DNA from: Silurus meridionalis
Taxonomy: Eukaryota > Chordata > Actinopteri > Siluriformes > Siluridae
Direction of reading: 5' to 3'
Length of the DNA stretch: 64,000 nucleotides
Assembly (NCBI RefSeq): GCF_014805685.1
Contig: NC_060885.1
Span: forward strand, 30,274,632 to 30,338,631
Part shown: in pieces, positions 10,101-20,741 of the stretch
How positions within the stretch are numbered: the first letter of the stretch is position 1
How the letters are laid out: every line of letters starts with the position of its first letter
Position numbers and translations under genes: made by a program
Notes under the pieces: generated by a model
Told to the model about the DNA's origin: nothing
Seen by the model: the letters and a program-made list of their open reading frames with translations, nothing else
Databases searched by the model: none

Positions 10101-13100
10101 CCATCCTTAGACTTCTGCAGCAGGTTGGTGTGCTGACTTCATTTCTCACACACACAGAACATGGTTTAAGATTAAACTGTAGAAACATTACACCAGTAAG
10201 AGTCAGTGATAAATGGTTATAAAAGTAATATTAACTAAACACGGACTATAAAACATCCAGATGTGGATTTTCTTTCTTCGATGAGAGCTAATGTGTGCTA
10301 ATCCTCTGGTATAATGCTTTCAGGTGGCTCAGATCTATCAGAGTATCGAGTTCAGCCGGCTGGCCTCTCTTGTGCCGTTTGTGGATGCCTTCCAGCTGGA
10401 GCGCGCCATCGTCGATGCTGCACGTCACTGTGACCTGCAGGTAGTTATCATTTCTGCTTCATTTATTTAAAAAAAACTGCTTTATGTTAACATATTTTTA
10501 TTGAACAAAAGTCTACAGGAGATTCAACATTGCTGTGTATTTTCAGGTCCGTATGGACCATACGTCCAGAACCTTAAGCTTTGGCTCGAATCTGAACTAC
10601 TCTACTAAAGAGGACGCCCCAGTGGGACCTTTCCTGCAGAACATGCCTTCTGCACAGATCCGTAACCAGCTCACGGCCATGTCTTCTGTTCTGGCCAAAT
10701 CCATTCAGATCATCAAACCCCCCTCCATTCTGGTAAGTAAATGGATTTTTCATATGAAGTTCTTGCACCTTTTTGTGCCTTTACATTTCTCTACAAGGGA
10801 CGGATTTTCATTTCCATTTCTTTTTATATTAAACTTGACATATTTTCAGGTAATTTCTGACACGCTCTGCTGCACCATTCTAATTGTTGAGTCTTCCTCC
10901 TGTAGCAAGAACGAGAGGAGCAGAGTCAGCTGGCCATCACTGCCTACCTTAAAAATACCCGTAAGGAACATCAGCGCATCCTGGCTCGCCGCCAGACCAT
11001 CGAGGAGCGCAAGGAACGTCTGGAGAGCCTGAACATCCAGCGTGAGAAAGAGGAGCTGGAGCAGCGTGAGGCCGAGCTCCAGAAGGTGCGCAAGGCAGAG
11101 GAGGAGCGCCTGCGCCAAGAGGCCAAGGAGAGGGAAAAAGAGCGCATCATGCAGGAGCACGAGCAGATCAAAAAGAAGACCGTGCGTGAACGCCTCGAGC
11201 AAATCAAGAAGACCGAGCTGGGAGCCAAAGCATTTAAAGACATTGATATTGAGGTACAATGGGAGGAGTCCAGAACGTGAAATTAACTTTACACAATTCT
11301 ATTCTGTTTCTGCCGAGTTCAATTAAATTATGCAGACGGCCTTCCAGAACGTTCTCCTAATGGAACTTAAATCTCCTTAGAGCTCTGTTGATAACTTAGT
11401 GGATGTCTTGTCATGGTTCTATTTTAGACGTGTAACTGGGACAAATTTCCTCAGTATGTCTCGAAAACAAACAGAAGTGATATTGCAGAATCTCGTATGT
11501 TATTTAGAAGATTGTAAATTTACCTCCAGGGTCGCTGGTTAACTAGTTTAGCTACTTATTTTTTTTTTAAAAGAGAAGTGGAATTGAGAAGTTAGATATA
11601 CACTTAATTATTTGTGTGTGTATGTGTGCTGAATTGCATGTGTGTTTATCTGTGCAGGACCTGGAGGAGTTGGACCCTGATTTCATCATGGCCAAACAGG
11701 TGGAGCAGCTTGAAAAAGAGAAGAAAGAGCTGCAGGAGCGCTTAAAGAATCAGGAGAAAAAGGTTGGGTTGTAGATTTCATGAAGACAATAATCTCAATT
11801 AGTCACACCTTTTGATATTTGATCTTACATTTCTTCTTAAGCAGTTCTGACAGTCTTTCATGATACATTCTTCATGTTTATACTTAATTCCTGAACCTGG
11901 ATTCCATTTTCCATATCTGTGAATTTGTAGGACAGGAACATTATTCCCAATAATGATAACGTTAAATATTTAAGGGTTTTGTGTGATGTGTTTCAGATCG
12001 ACTACTTTGAAAGGGCGAAACGGTTAGAGGAAATCCCCCTGATTAAAAAAGCCTATGAAGAGCAGCGCCTCAAAGACATGGAGCTGTGGGAGCTCCAGGA
12101 GGAGGAGAGGGTAATGCCTTACAGTTCATCTCCACAGTCTGCGCAGATCAGAAGACAGTCCTCTGCTTTTCTTTTAGCTCCTGACAAATGTGCATACAAT
12201 ATCCTTGGATTTAGATCATCCTCATACTCTTTGCCACTCAGAGATGTTTGCTTTAGCTTGAGAAGGTACAGTCTATGACTCGTTATACTCAGCTGGAATC
12301 AGAGAGGTGAATGTAAAGGTGCATGTGATGAAAGGCATGTGTAGTGATGATGGGAGAATTTTGAAGCCGCTCATGTTATTTCACACTGTGTAATTGTGCA
12401 AATTTTTTATAGATCAGCAACATGAAAGTGGAGCGTGAGAAGGCTCTCGAGCACAAAATGAGGATGTCCAGGATGATCGAGGATAAGGAGAACTTTGTGT
12501 CAAAAATAACAGCTGCACGAAGCTTCATTTACGAGGTAAAGGAGAATTTTTTTTTTTTGTAAATTTAATAGCAGAGGAACTCATTCTGCAATGTGAGCTC
12601 TGCATAATTGACCTTTTAATATATGTAGGAAAAACTGAAGCAGTTCCAAGAGCGCTTGGTTGAGGAGAGGAAGAAGCGTCTCGAAGAGCGCAGGAAGCAG
12701 CGCAAGGAGGAGCGACGAAATACTTTTTATCGCCAGAAGGAGGAGGAGGCTCAGAGGATCGAGGAGGAACAGCTGAAAAAGGGTACTGTTTGTTTTTCGA
12801 GTACTTCAGTGTTTAGCACCTTCTGTGTCCAGTTTAATTAGTAAACCAATTCAATTAAACTCTTTAAAAACTATAAAACTCGATACACTATTAAAAAAAG
12901 ATGGTTGATGGAGATTTTAATTGTTGTAGAAAAATTCACTTCTCTATGAGCTTCAGTGTTTGTTACTGGATCTACATTAAAGTGAACTTTATGGCCCAGT
13001 GGTCACGATGTTGTTTGCTGGTGTGTTTCAGAGCGTGAGGAGCGTGAGCGTCAGGAACAGGAGCAGAGGGAGGAGGAGGAGCGCGAGTACCAGGAGCGCC

Positions 13101-14896
13101 TGCGCAAGCTGGAGGAACAGGAGAAGAAGCAGCGAGCCAGGCAGCAGGAAATTGAGGAGCGTGAACGCCGCAAGGAGGAGGAGACACGAAAACCCCAGGA
13201 GGAGAAGTCTAGCAAAGTAAACACAGACACACAATTCACTTGGTCCCGGTCTCTCAATGGTGCCTCTACTGGCATGGCTTCTGTGTTTTTTTTTATTACA
13301 TTTTATTAAAAAAAATAAAATAAAAAAATATCTGGTACTAGGACTTGTAGTGTAGACTGATGAGCAGAGTTGTTCCAGAGCAGGTCTCAGGCTAATTGTC
13401 TGTCTGTTACAGCAGGACTGGGCTGAAAAGGAGAGTGAGAGTGGCTGGAGGAGGCGACAGAGACCACTGAATCGAGTGGGCGCCTGTTACTGACGGAAGT
13501 GCGAAGTGAGTGAAGACCACCAATATAAGGATTATTTTAGGAGTTCTCACACTGACAGCATGAGCATTCTGCAGTCACATGGCTTGGACTATAAAGTTTG
13601 ATTTAATATGATTTGATTAACTTTTAAACAGGGAATGGCGTCAGGAAGGCCGCGAAGATAATGAGCGTGAGGAGCGCGAGCCTCCCTTCAGAAGAAGTGG
13701 AGAGGGTCCCCGAAGAGGCCCTTCAGATGACCGGGGCCTTCGTAGGGGCTTTGATGATGACCGTGGACCCAGAAGAGGGTTTGATGATGATCGCGGTCCC
13801 AGGCGTGGCTTTGATGAGGACCGTGGACCCAGAAGAGGTTTTGATGATGATCGCGGTCCCAGGCGTGGCTTTGATGAGGACCGTGGTCCCAGGAGAGACG
13901 AAGAGCGTGGGCCTCGACGCGGTATGGACGATGATCGTGGACCTAGAAAGGAATATGATGATGATCGTGTGCTTCGGCGGGGCATGGACGAGCCTAGAAG
14001 CTCCAGACGTGGTGCTGACGACGACTGGGGTCCTAGGAGAGGTGGCGGCGGTGAATATGAAAGAGGAGGCAGGAGAGGCGGCGACGACTCCAGTACTTGG
14101 AAACCTTTGGGCAGATCAGGTACGCAAGAGAGAGGATTATTTAAATAAACTATTATTAGAGTTTGTGTGTATTTAAATGGTGGCCTTGGATTATCCATAA
14201 CCTTTCTCCTTTTTTGTGGCCGTATGATTATTTTTGTGCAGGTGGATGGAGAGAGAGAGAGAAGGCCCGTGAAGAGAGCTGGGGTCCTCCACGTGACTCT
14301 GGTGCTCGTGAGGATGATCATGAAGAAGAGAAGCAGCATGATGGAGATCGTTTCGGAGAGCGTCGTCCCCCCAGGTACTCATCCTTAAAATTATGGATAT
14401 GCAGGGAAATGGTGATTCAGTCTGAAACTTAAACACATTGTGTGTTTGTAGGGAGGAAAATGCCTGGAGAAGAGGCGGATCTGATGAACCCAGCAGATGG
14501 CGTGATAGTCGGCGTGATGACTTTGATCGCGACGATCGGCGTGACCGAAGTGACATCAGAGATCGCCGAGACGATCGTGATCACAAGCCCTTAAATCGAG
14601 AAAACGATGGAGGTAAAGTCCTTGTTTAAATCTGCTCCATCTCTGTAACTTCAATCTTTATACTAAGTGCCCTGGAGTTTGACACTGCATGCTTTATGCT
14701 TCATGATTCAGGCGGATCCTGGCGCCGTGGTGGAGAAGACCGTCAGGACGACCGTAAGGAAGACCGTGACGGTCCTTCGAGACCTCGTGACCGCGATGGG
14801 GAGCAAAGCTCATGGCGCTCCGAGAAAGAAAAAGACATCCCACGTCGTACAAAGAACGAGACCGACAATGACGGCTGGACCACAGTGCGACGCTAA
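7192..14896 (+). CDS. eif3a: eif3a copy 1: eIF3 subunit a, 22 exons, frameshifted in exon 18
   Basis: eIF3a is the large PCI scaffold of eIF3 and binds the 40S ribosome during translation initiation. Exons: 7192-7240, 8141-8331, 8467-8603, 8696-8859, 8960-9159, 9271-9479, 9563-9734, 9823-9927, 10025-10123, 10324-10440, 10547-10732, 10906-11253, 11658-11762, 11997-12110, 12413-12535, 12629-12782, 13032-13216, 13413-13505, 13632-14119, 14242-14374, 14452-14612, 14712-14896. All junctions are GT-AG and phases agree. The start is [16 protein letters not shown], as in other vertebrates. The PCI region is about residues 315-500. Exons 12-17 encode a Glu/Arg/Lys coiled coil, exon 19 encodes [14 protein letters not shown] repeats, and the end is DGWTTVRR. 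The frame fails in exon 18: five bases are missing relative to copy 2, giving TGA at 13491 and a product of about 912 residues instead of about 1240. Exon 6 is intact here. The lesion could be real or a sequencing error. Confidence 0.95.
7287..7297 (+). promoter_or_regulatory. YY1-like motif just downstream of exon 1 (copy 1)
   Basis: GCCGCCATCTT lies 47 nt into intron 1. Its reverse complement is the classic AAGATGGCGGC core that YY1 binds near many housekeeping transcription starts. It is preserved in copy 2 at 29461-29471. Role inferred from motif and position only. Confidence 0.45.
7560..8060 (-). mobile_element. LINE RT fragment inside eif3a intron 1 (copy 1)
   Basis: Read on the minus strand, the segment resembles the downstream part of an RTE-type fish reverse transcriptase. 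The matching part of copy 2 (28440-28550, plus) still reads [17 protein letters not shown], the region after the catalytic aspartates. Many stops; non-functional. It was present before the duplication, because both arms carry its 3' part. Confidence 0.55.
13453..13493 (+). other. Frame-breaking lesion in exon 18 of eif3a copy 1
   Basis: Against copy 2 (about 22145-22195, minus), copy 1 lacks T in GGCG(T)ACAG, one G in AATCGG, two bases near AGTGGAGG, and one C in GCGCCC. That is five bases in about 35. The shifted frame ends RVGACY and TGA at 13491-13493. The copy 2 frame gives SEWRR, which fits the family, so copy 2 has the ancestral frame here. Confidence 0.85.
13740..13985 (+). repeat. In-frame [10 protein letters not shown] repeats of eif3a exon 19
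   Basis: About eight 30-bp units encode Arg/Gly/Asp-rich decapeptides, such as [10 protein letters not shown] and [10 protein letters not shown]. Two adjacent 60-bp units (13760-13880) are nearly identical. The same array is in copy 2 (21650-21895). Such repeats are the hallmark of the vertebrate eIF3a C-terminal half and vary in number between species. Confidence 0.85.
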
Positions 14897-14923
14897 ACTG
14901 TCTTTTAATACTAACTAACTATT

Positions 14924-14929
14924 AATAAA
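14924..14929 (+). terminator. Poly(A) signal of eif3a copy 1
   Basis: AATAAA 28 nt after the stop codon. The inverted-repeat match to copy 2 stops before this signal, so the two copies use different 3' ends. Confidence 0.65.
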
Positions 14930-15189
14930 GGCATTTGCTTATGAAATAGATGTGCATGTGGTCTGTTTGCTTGTGGTTATATGGAATGCACTTCAACGAA
15001 TCTTTCTTTTTTCAGTGTATTGGTTGGAATAGGGAACTTTTACATCCACTTGATGAAAACCTCAAGTAGAACATTTTGTCCTGACGTCCACAGTCCAAAC
15101 CATTTGTAATGTGTTTAATAATTGTGCACATCTTTATTTAATCACCAAACTCAAAGAGGAGAATCATAAAGTGATTTATAACGTGTTGT

Positions 15190-15297
15190 GAAACACTGAA
15201 GTTAGAGTACTTCAGTGTATATCACCTACTCTGTGTCCAGTTTAATTAATAAACCAATTAAACTCTGTTACAAATATAACAACTCGGTTATAACTAG
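15190..15297 (+). pseudogene. Fragment of eif3a intron 16 in the spacer
   Basis: AGTACTTCAGTGTATATC…TGTGTCCAGTTTAATTA…AAACCAATT corresponds to 12799-12890 in copy 1 intron 16, with small differences and the same orientation. No exon is attached. It shows that eif3a pieces also lie inside the spacer. Confidence 0.7.
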
Positions 15298-15466
15298 GGG
15301 TGTAACGGTACACAAAATTCACGGTTCAGTACGTACCTCGATTTTAAGTCACGGTTCGGTTCAATTTTGGTGCATTTCGGGGGGTGGAAAAGAAAAACAA
15401 AATTGCTTGTCACCTTTTATTAACGCCATTGTATGTTGTAAAGAAGGATGTATTAAAATCAAAGGT
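15297..15466. mobile_element. Possible hAT-type transposon end
   Basis: Begins TAGGGGTGTAACGGTACACA, followed by CACGGTTC and CGGTTCGGTTC blocks typical of a widespread fish DNA-transposon terminus. Only one end is recognisable, and it abuts the next repeat at 15466. Confidence 0.35.
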
Positions 15467-17149
15467 GGGAAGTAAAGAAGAACAAATACGTTACTGCACT
15501 TAAGTACATTTTTCTGGTATCAGTACTTTACTCCACTTTATTTTTCAGACAACTTTTTACCTTTACTCATTACATTTTTACACAAATATCTGTACTTTTT
15601 AATTCTTACATTCTTATATATTTTTTTATTTTCACTGCGTGCCGATTTCAGCCGAACAACCGATTTCCTGTTACTGCGCGTCTTTTTCAATCCGCTGGTG
15701 TATAAAGTCCTGTCTCTCACTCACCACAGATGTAGACTTGTTTACGAAGCTAAGAATCAGCAGGCAGAAGGTAAGAAGTTTGGGGTTAATGTGGATGAGA
15801 CAGAGGGAGTCAGTGATGAGAACATGACTGAGAACAGACACATTCCTGATCATCATCATCTTTTCTCTGCTTGTGTTCTTTATGTGGATCTTCAGCCTGG
15901 ACACATTCATTAGGTAACATCATTTTAATTAGTTTTGTATTAATAAATATATATATATATATTTGGCTGTCAAAATTTTAATTATTTTAAACGGCACGAA
16001 ATTTTATTTTTTCCTTTCTTTACTTAGATATAAAATAAATAAATGAACTCCAGATAAAAATATTTTTAATCAGTAAACTTTTGTTTTATTTCTGAGTCTC
16101 AAATCAAACACCAAAATCCGCCATGATTATTGGTCGTACAGATAAAAACAATACATCATTTAAATCTGTAAAATGTCTATAATTTTATATATAAAAGCTT
16201 CCTGACGACTTGAAGAGGTGCATTTTCTCCGGTATCACCTCATTAACTGTCCGTGTGGAAACATAGCAAAAGCTCTAAATGATGTCCACACGTCTCTGCA
16301 CTGATATAGCCTTTATATTTAATCACTGTACATATGCATACATATATATTACATGCTGTACATATGATACATGTTTAACACCTCCAAGCTGCCAGTTTTG
16401 GGCACCTGAGCAAGCCTTTAACTCACTACTGCTCATTTAGTAAATGAGATCATTAAGAGTCGCTCGGGATAAACACTTCCAACAGGAAGTGGCTATATCT
16501 CACTATCTTTGTCTCTCTATTTTCTCTATCTAATTGTCTCTGTGTCTCTTTTAGTAAATGTCTCTGTCTCACTTGCTGTCTCTCTATTTGTTTCTCACTC
16601 TTTCTAAAGCTGTGTCTGTGTCTCTTTGTCTTTGTCTCTGTCTTTCCTGTTTATTTACATGTCTAACAAAGTTTTGAGTTTTGAAGTAATGCCATTAGTG
16701 ATCTATGATGAAAGACTTCCCTGGTTCGATTCTTACCTCTAGTTTCATATTGAACATTATAAGAAGTTTTTAAAAACAGAACAATGAAAGATCATTAAAA
16801 TTGGTTGCTGGCAAATCATGGTATATCAGTGGTGCAGGTGTTGGAGATGTGGTTCTTGTACCTGAGTCACTTCTCATAGACTTCGAGTTACTGAGAGAAT
16901 GTGCAGGAAGGAGAAGTTTTGACCCTCTACCATCATGATCTAAGAGGAAACACTGGTCTTCTAACTATAGAAAAGCCAAGAGTCCCATAAGTAAAGGATT
17001 GTTTGCCTCTCCTGTGTTGGTGTAATGGTCAGTGAAGTGGTTGCTGCTTTCTGACTCACCCGGTTTGATTCCTACCCCTTAGCTTTCCTTTAAATTGTTT
17101 AAAAAGTTTTTAAAAAGAACCAAAAAAGGTCCTAAAAATCAGGTTCTTG

Positions 17150-17232
17150 CAGGAGATCCTGTGGCTCAATTGGAAGAGCTTTACCTCTGGGTTGAGAGGT
17201 TGCCGGTTCAAACCCCGGCCAGGGCTCAAAGT
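17150..17232 (+). repeat. tRNA-derived SINE head
   Basis: Contains an A-box-like TGGCTCAATTGG and a B-box-like GGTTCAAACCC with tRNA-like spacing and partial stem pairing. It is embedded in repeat DNA and lacks a full acceptor stem, so a SINE head or tRNA pseudogene is more likely than a working tRNA. Confidence 0.5.
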
Positions 17233-17559
17233 TAAGAGTGTGGAAGGTTCCGTTGGCCGTAGTAAGGAAGGTGTCAGGAATGGCTGCGTGGAAGGATGGA
17301 TGTGGTTTCGGAGGGCGTATCCTGAAGCAGGGGGGCAATATCCGGGCATCTGCCCCCCTGGTGTCTGAGAAGCTGAAAGGAGGGGGTTATGAAGCAAAAA
17401 CGTTCAAAAAAGTATTGACTTAGTTTTGCATATATAGGGAAAAATTCTGCCAAAAACCTATCACCCTCACTTTTTCTGAGGCTGTGAAGTAGCAGGTCTT
17501 CACAGCCTTTGCTTACAGTCAACTACCTCATTGCTCACCAGACACTACTTTCCACACAG

Positions 17560-18980
17560 CTTACCCAGTGTGGGGACAAGCCAGATTCGAACCAGCAACC
17601 TCTGAGCTCAGAGGCAAGGCTTTTATCACAAAGCCATCAAGTCCCACAACACACCTTCTTTTTTTTGGGGGGTTTATCGTTTGTTTCATGATTCAAAACA
17701 AGAAATTCAGACCAGAGAGAAACACAGAAAGCAGGATTCAAACCCTAAACCCCAACAACAGCGAAATACCAGTCTCAACCCACTGAACCATCGGGAAGGA
17801 CCGGGTGTGATGATTGTTTAGAGCAGGTCTATCTTTTCTTTCAAACCATTGGCACAAGAATATAATGCTAAAGACAGACGTAGGAAGCCCATAACATGAA
17901 TAGCAGGGACAAAGCAGGATTTGAACCCAGATTCAAACCATTAGCAAGGCACCAGCATTAACCCACTGAACCATCAGGAAGGACAAGCGGGGAAGCTTAT
18001 TTAGAGCAGGTCTATCTTTCTTTTTAACCCATCAAAACAAGAATATGAAGATGTAGGAATCAGGAATCTAACCTACCTCATGACTAGCAGACAGAAAGCC
18101 AGGTTTGAACCCTGACCACCAACATTAGCAAAGTACCAGCCTTAACCCACTAAGCCATCAGAAAAAAACAGGATGGGAAGCTTGATTAGAGCAGGTCTAT
18201 CATTCTTTTCAAACCATCAACACAAGAATTTAACGGTAAAGAAAGATGTAGGAAGCAAATACAGATGTAAGTAGCACAAGTTGAACCCACATTGTAAATA
18301 GCAGGAAGAAAGCAGGATTCGAACCCTGATCCCCACCAGCAGCGAGCTACCAACCTTAACCCATTGAACTATTGGTGAGGACAGGCTAGGAAGCTTATTT
18401 AGAGCAGGTCTATCTTTCTTTTCAACCCATTAAAAACAAAAATATATCGCTAAAGAAAGATGTAGGAAGTGAATCCTGATCGTGACTGGCAGACAGAAAG
18501 CAGGATTCGAACCTTGAACCCCACCAAAAGCAAGAAACCTGATGTAACTCACTGAACTTGCAGGGAAGACAGGCCAGGAAGGTTGTTTAGAGCAGGTCCA
18601 TCTACCTTTAAACCATCAACACAAGACTATAAAGCTAAAGAAAGATTTAGGAAGCAGGAACATAACCTACATCACAACTAGCAGGCAGAAGGCAGGATTC
18701 AAACCCTGATCCTCACCATCAGCGAGGCACCAGCCTTAAACCACTGAACCATGGAAGAGATCAGACTGGGAAGCATGTTTAGATGAGGCACAAGCCTTAA
18801 ACCACTGAGCGACCACTGCTGAAAAGCATGTGTGCTTTTTGGAGGGTTCATACTTTGTTTCATGCCAGCGCAGTAAGAAAGAAGGCAAGTAGGACTGGCT
18901 TTAAAACCTTATCACCAGCGTGGACTATATTAAGGACCATGTTCAGGCACAAGCCTTAACCCACTGAGCTACCACAGAAG
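17560..18980 (-). repeat. Tandem array of ~190-bp tRNA-like units
   Basis: AGCAGGTCTATC recurs at about 17823, 18006, 18193, 18402 and (AGCAGGTCCATC) 18592, spacings of 183-209 bp. Each unit carries GCAGGATTCGAACCCTGA or a variant, and 40-60 nt later CCACTGAACCATCAGG. On the minus strand these read as an A-box-like TGGTTCAGTGG followed by a B-box-like GGTTCGAATCC. Six clear units, perhaps eight with degraded ends. No protein coding seen. Confidence 0.7.
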
Positions 18981-19189
18981 TGCTTTTTTCTTTTTTTTTT
19001 TGGTGGAGTTATCTTTCATTAAAGACCAGGAAATCAAGAAATTAATCCAACACAGAAAGGACAGAATTTAAATGTTTTCAGAGTGGACAAGGTCCAGAAG
19101 TTTTATTTACCAACACAGCAACCAGGAATCAAACTATAAAACCCATCCTCCTGGGGACCCTGACATTAACCCTCTTGGCTATCACATCC

Positions 19190-19197
19190 ATCTATCC

Positions 19198-19283
<86 letters not shown>
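19190..19283. repeat. (TATC)n microsatellite
   Basis: More than 20 tetranucleotide units. Confidence 0.96.
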
Positions 19284-19929
19284 GATGTGAGGTCCAGTTA
19301 ACAGCTAAAACAGAAGTAATAACTACTTTTTACTTAAGTACATGTAAGAGCCAAGACTTCTTTACTTTCACTTGAGTAAAAAGGTATAATCAGTACTTTA
19401 GCAAAGGATGTGTGTACGTTTGCCACCTCTGCACAGTACTGAACCAGGGATTTCAAAATCTAACACACACCATCTGAACCACCTAGGACTTTGGATAACC
19501 ATCTTATTTTAGGGGTTAATTGTTTAATTATATAAAACTTTTTGGGTGTAATTGTGTGATACCACAAGAGGGGGCTGTGTTCATTTTATGGGTGTTTTAG
19601 TTTTCTTTTTCCCCTCGGGACTTATAACTATATTATCGCACATGCGCACAGTGATGCTGTTCATAAAGTACAATAAAAAAGTTTGTCCGACTTTTCTGGT
19701 TTCTGTAAGAAAATTATTTTAGGCGAACTTCCCTTTTTTAAAAAGCTGGGAAACCCTTAAATCACAACTCCCCTCCTCAACCACGAGGAAACATGAAAGA
19801 ATGTATTCAATTTAAGCAAAGTGCTACAGCTGCATGGTGGTACAGATGTAGTACTTAACTTTAGGAGCTGTGGTTTAAGTCCTGTAGCTTGACCTATGTA
19901 GTCTCACCTATGCAGTGTGAAATCCTCTA

Positions 19930-20235
19930 GCCAACAGAAAGCTGATTGTCTGTAGAGGGACAGTGCATGTAGGACGTTTTGGAGACAAGGTGAGGAAATC
20001 ACAATTGAGATGGTTTGGACACGTGCAGATTAGGGACATGGGGTACATCAGTGGGAGAATGCTGAGGATGGAGCCACCAGAAAGGAGAAAGTTCAAGGAG
20101 GCAGTTAATGGATGTGGTGAGAAAAGACATGCAGGTAGATGGGTCGAAAGAGGCAGATGAAGAGAACAAGGGGGGTTTGGAGACGGATGATTCTCTTTGG
20201 TGACCCCGAATGAAGCAGCTGAAACAAGGACCCCA
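19930..20235 (+). mobile_element. RTE-type LINE 3' end
   Basis: The plus strand reads LRWFGHVQIRDMGYISGRML then RMEPPERRK, the C-terminal signature of RTE-like fish reverse-transcriptase ORFs. It ends at GGTGACCCCGAATG. Stops and small gaps are present; it is a 5'-truncated dead copy. Confidence 0.75.
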
Positions 20236-20596
20236 TTGAAACTCTGCAAGTTGTAATTCAGTTGTCAGTTTATTATCCAGAATATAACAAACCGCCTGTT
20301 TAAATCATTAATTCTTCCACCAATTTTGTGTGTTTCAAACAGAAGACATCTACAGACTGAATTTTAAACTGTAAACCCTTTTACCTGAACCACATCAAAT
20401 ATCTTTAGAGGATGTAAAGTTCTCCACTCCAACAACACACTGAAGAAAGTTCCTTCCATACATTCACTATAAAACAGGGAACAGCTACACATCTAATAAA
20501 GTTTCATGTTCTTAAAATGCACAAACCCATTAGATGAGCAGGAACAAAAGGAACCAACTGTGAAAGTTTTATGCCAGATGTTTTCATATACATTTT

Positions 20597-20700
20597 TTAT
20601 TTATTTATTGAATTATTCACCGTCCATCTGTCATAACTGTTTGATGGTCGTGCCAAAATTAAGAGTGAATTCAGTTGAGCCAAACTTTCTATAACTGATT
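20597..20700 (-). terminator. Candidate 3' end of eif3a copy 2
   Basis: On the minus strand, overlapping AATAAA-type signals lie at about 20600-20612 (forward TTTATTTATTTATTG). The copy 1 poly(A) region is not conserved here, because the arm match ends shortly after the stop codon. Confidence 0.35.
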
Positions 20701-20741
20701 TAATTAATAGCTCATGGGAGTGGACGACATTAAGAGACAGT

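Larger units (their letters stand above)
6945..14910 (+). repeat. Left arm of a large inverted duplication
   Basis: The whole eif3a copy 1 with 5' flank is repeated in reverse at about 20740-29815. Matching starts near 6950 (versus 29810) and ends about 12 nt after the stop codon (14908 versus about 20730). Exon sizes are identical except exons 6, 18 and 21. The large differences are an LTR-like insertion in intron 16 of the other arm and a replaced middle in intron 1. Confidence 0.9.
15466..19432. mobile_element. DNA-transposon-like repeat carrying a ~3.3 kb internal insert
   Basis: The ends are AGGTGGGAAGTAAAG at 15465 and, in reverse complement, AGAGGTGGCAAACGTAC at about 19431. Each is followed by ACTTAAGTAC-type sequence. 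The left 450 bp (TGATCATCATCATCTTTTC, GTGGATGAGACAGAGGGAGT) matches, in reverse, the compact element at 30158-30858, about 700 bp in all. The extra internal DNA holds the tRNA-like array and the TATC microsatellite. Whether this is one element or nested insertions is not settled. Confidence 0.5.

Noticed and set aside
13661..14176. Plus-strand frame rich in Val/Met/Asp over exon 19
   Set aside because: Shifted reading of the [10 protein letters not shown] repeats. The real frame follows from exon phases and conserved eIF3a residues.
13641..14339. Long minus-strand open frame (232 residues, Arg/Ser/Pro-rich), and its mirror in copy 2 (21619-21999, plus)
   Set aside because: It is the antisense of the eif3a exon 19 repeats. 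Repeated codons keep several frames open, and it has no independent support.
17150..17232. Functional tRNA gene
   Set aside because: A- and B-box-like blocks are present, but the acceptor stem does not pair well and the surroundings are repeat DNA. Treated as a SINE head.
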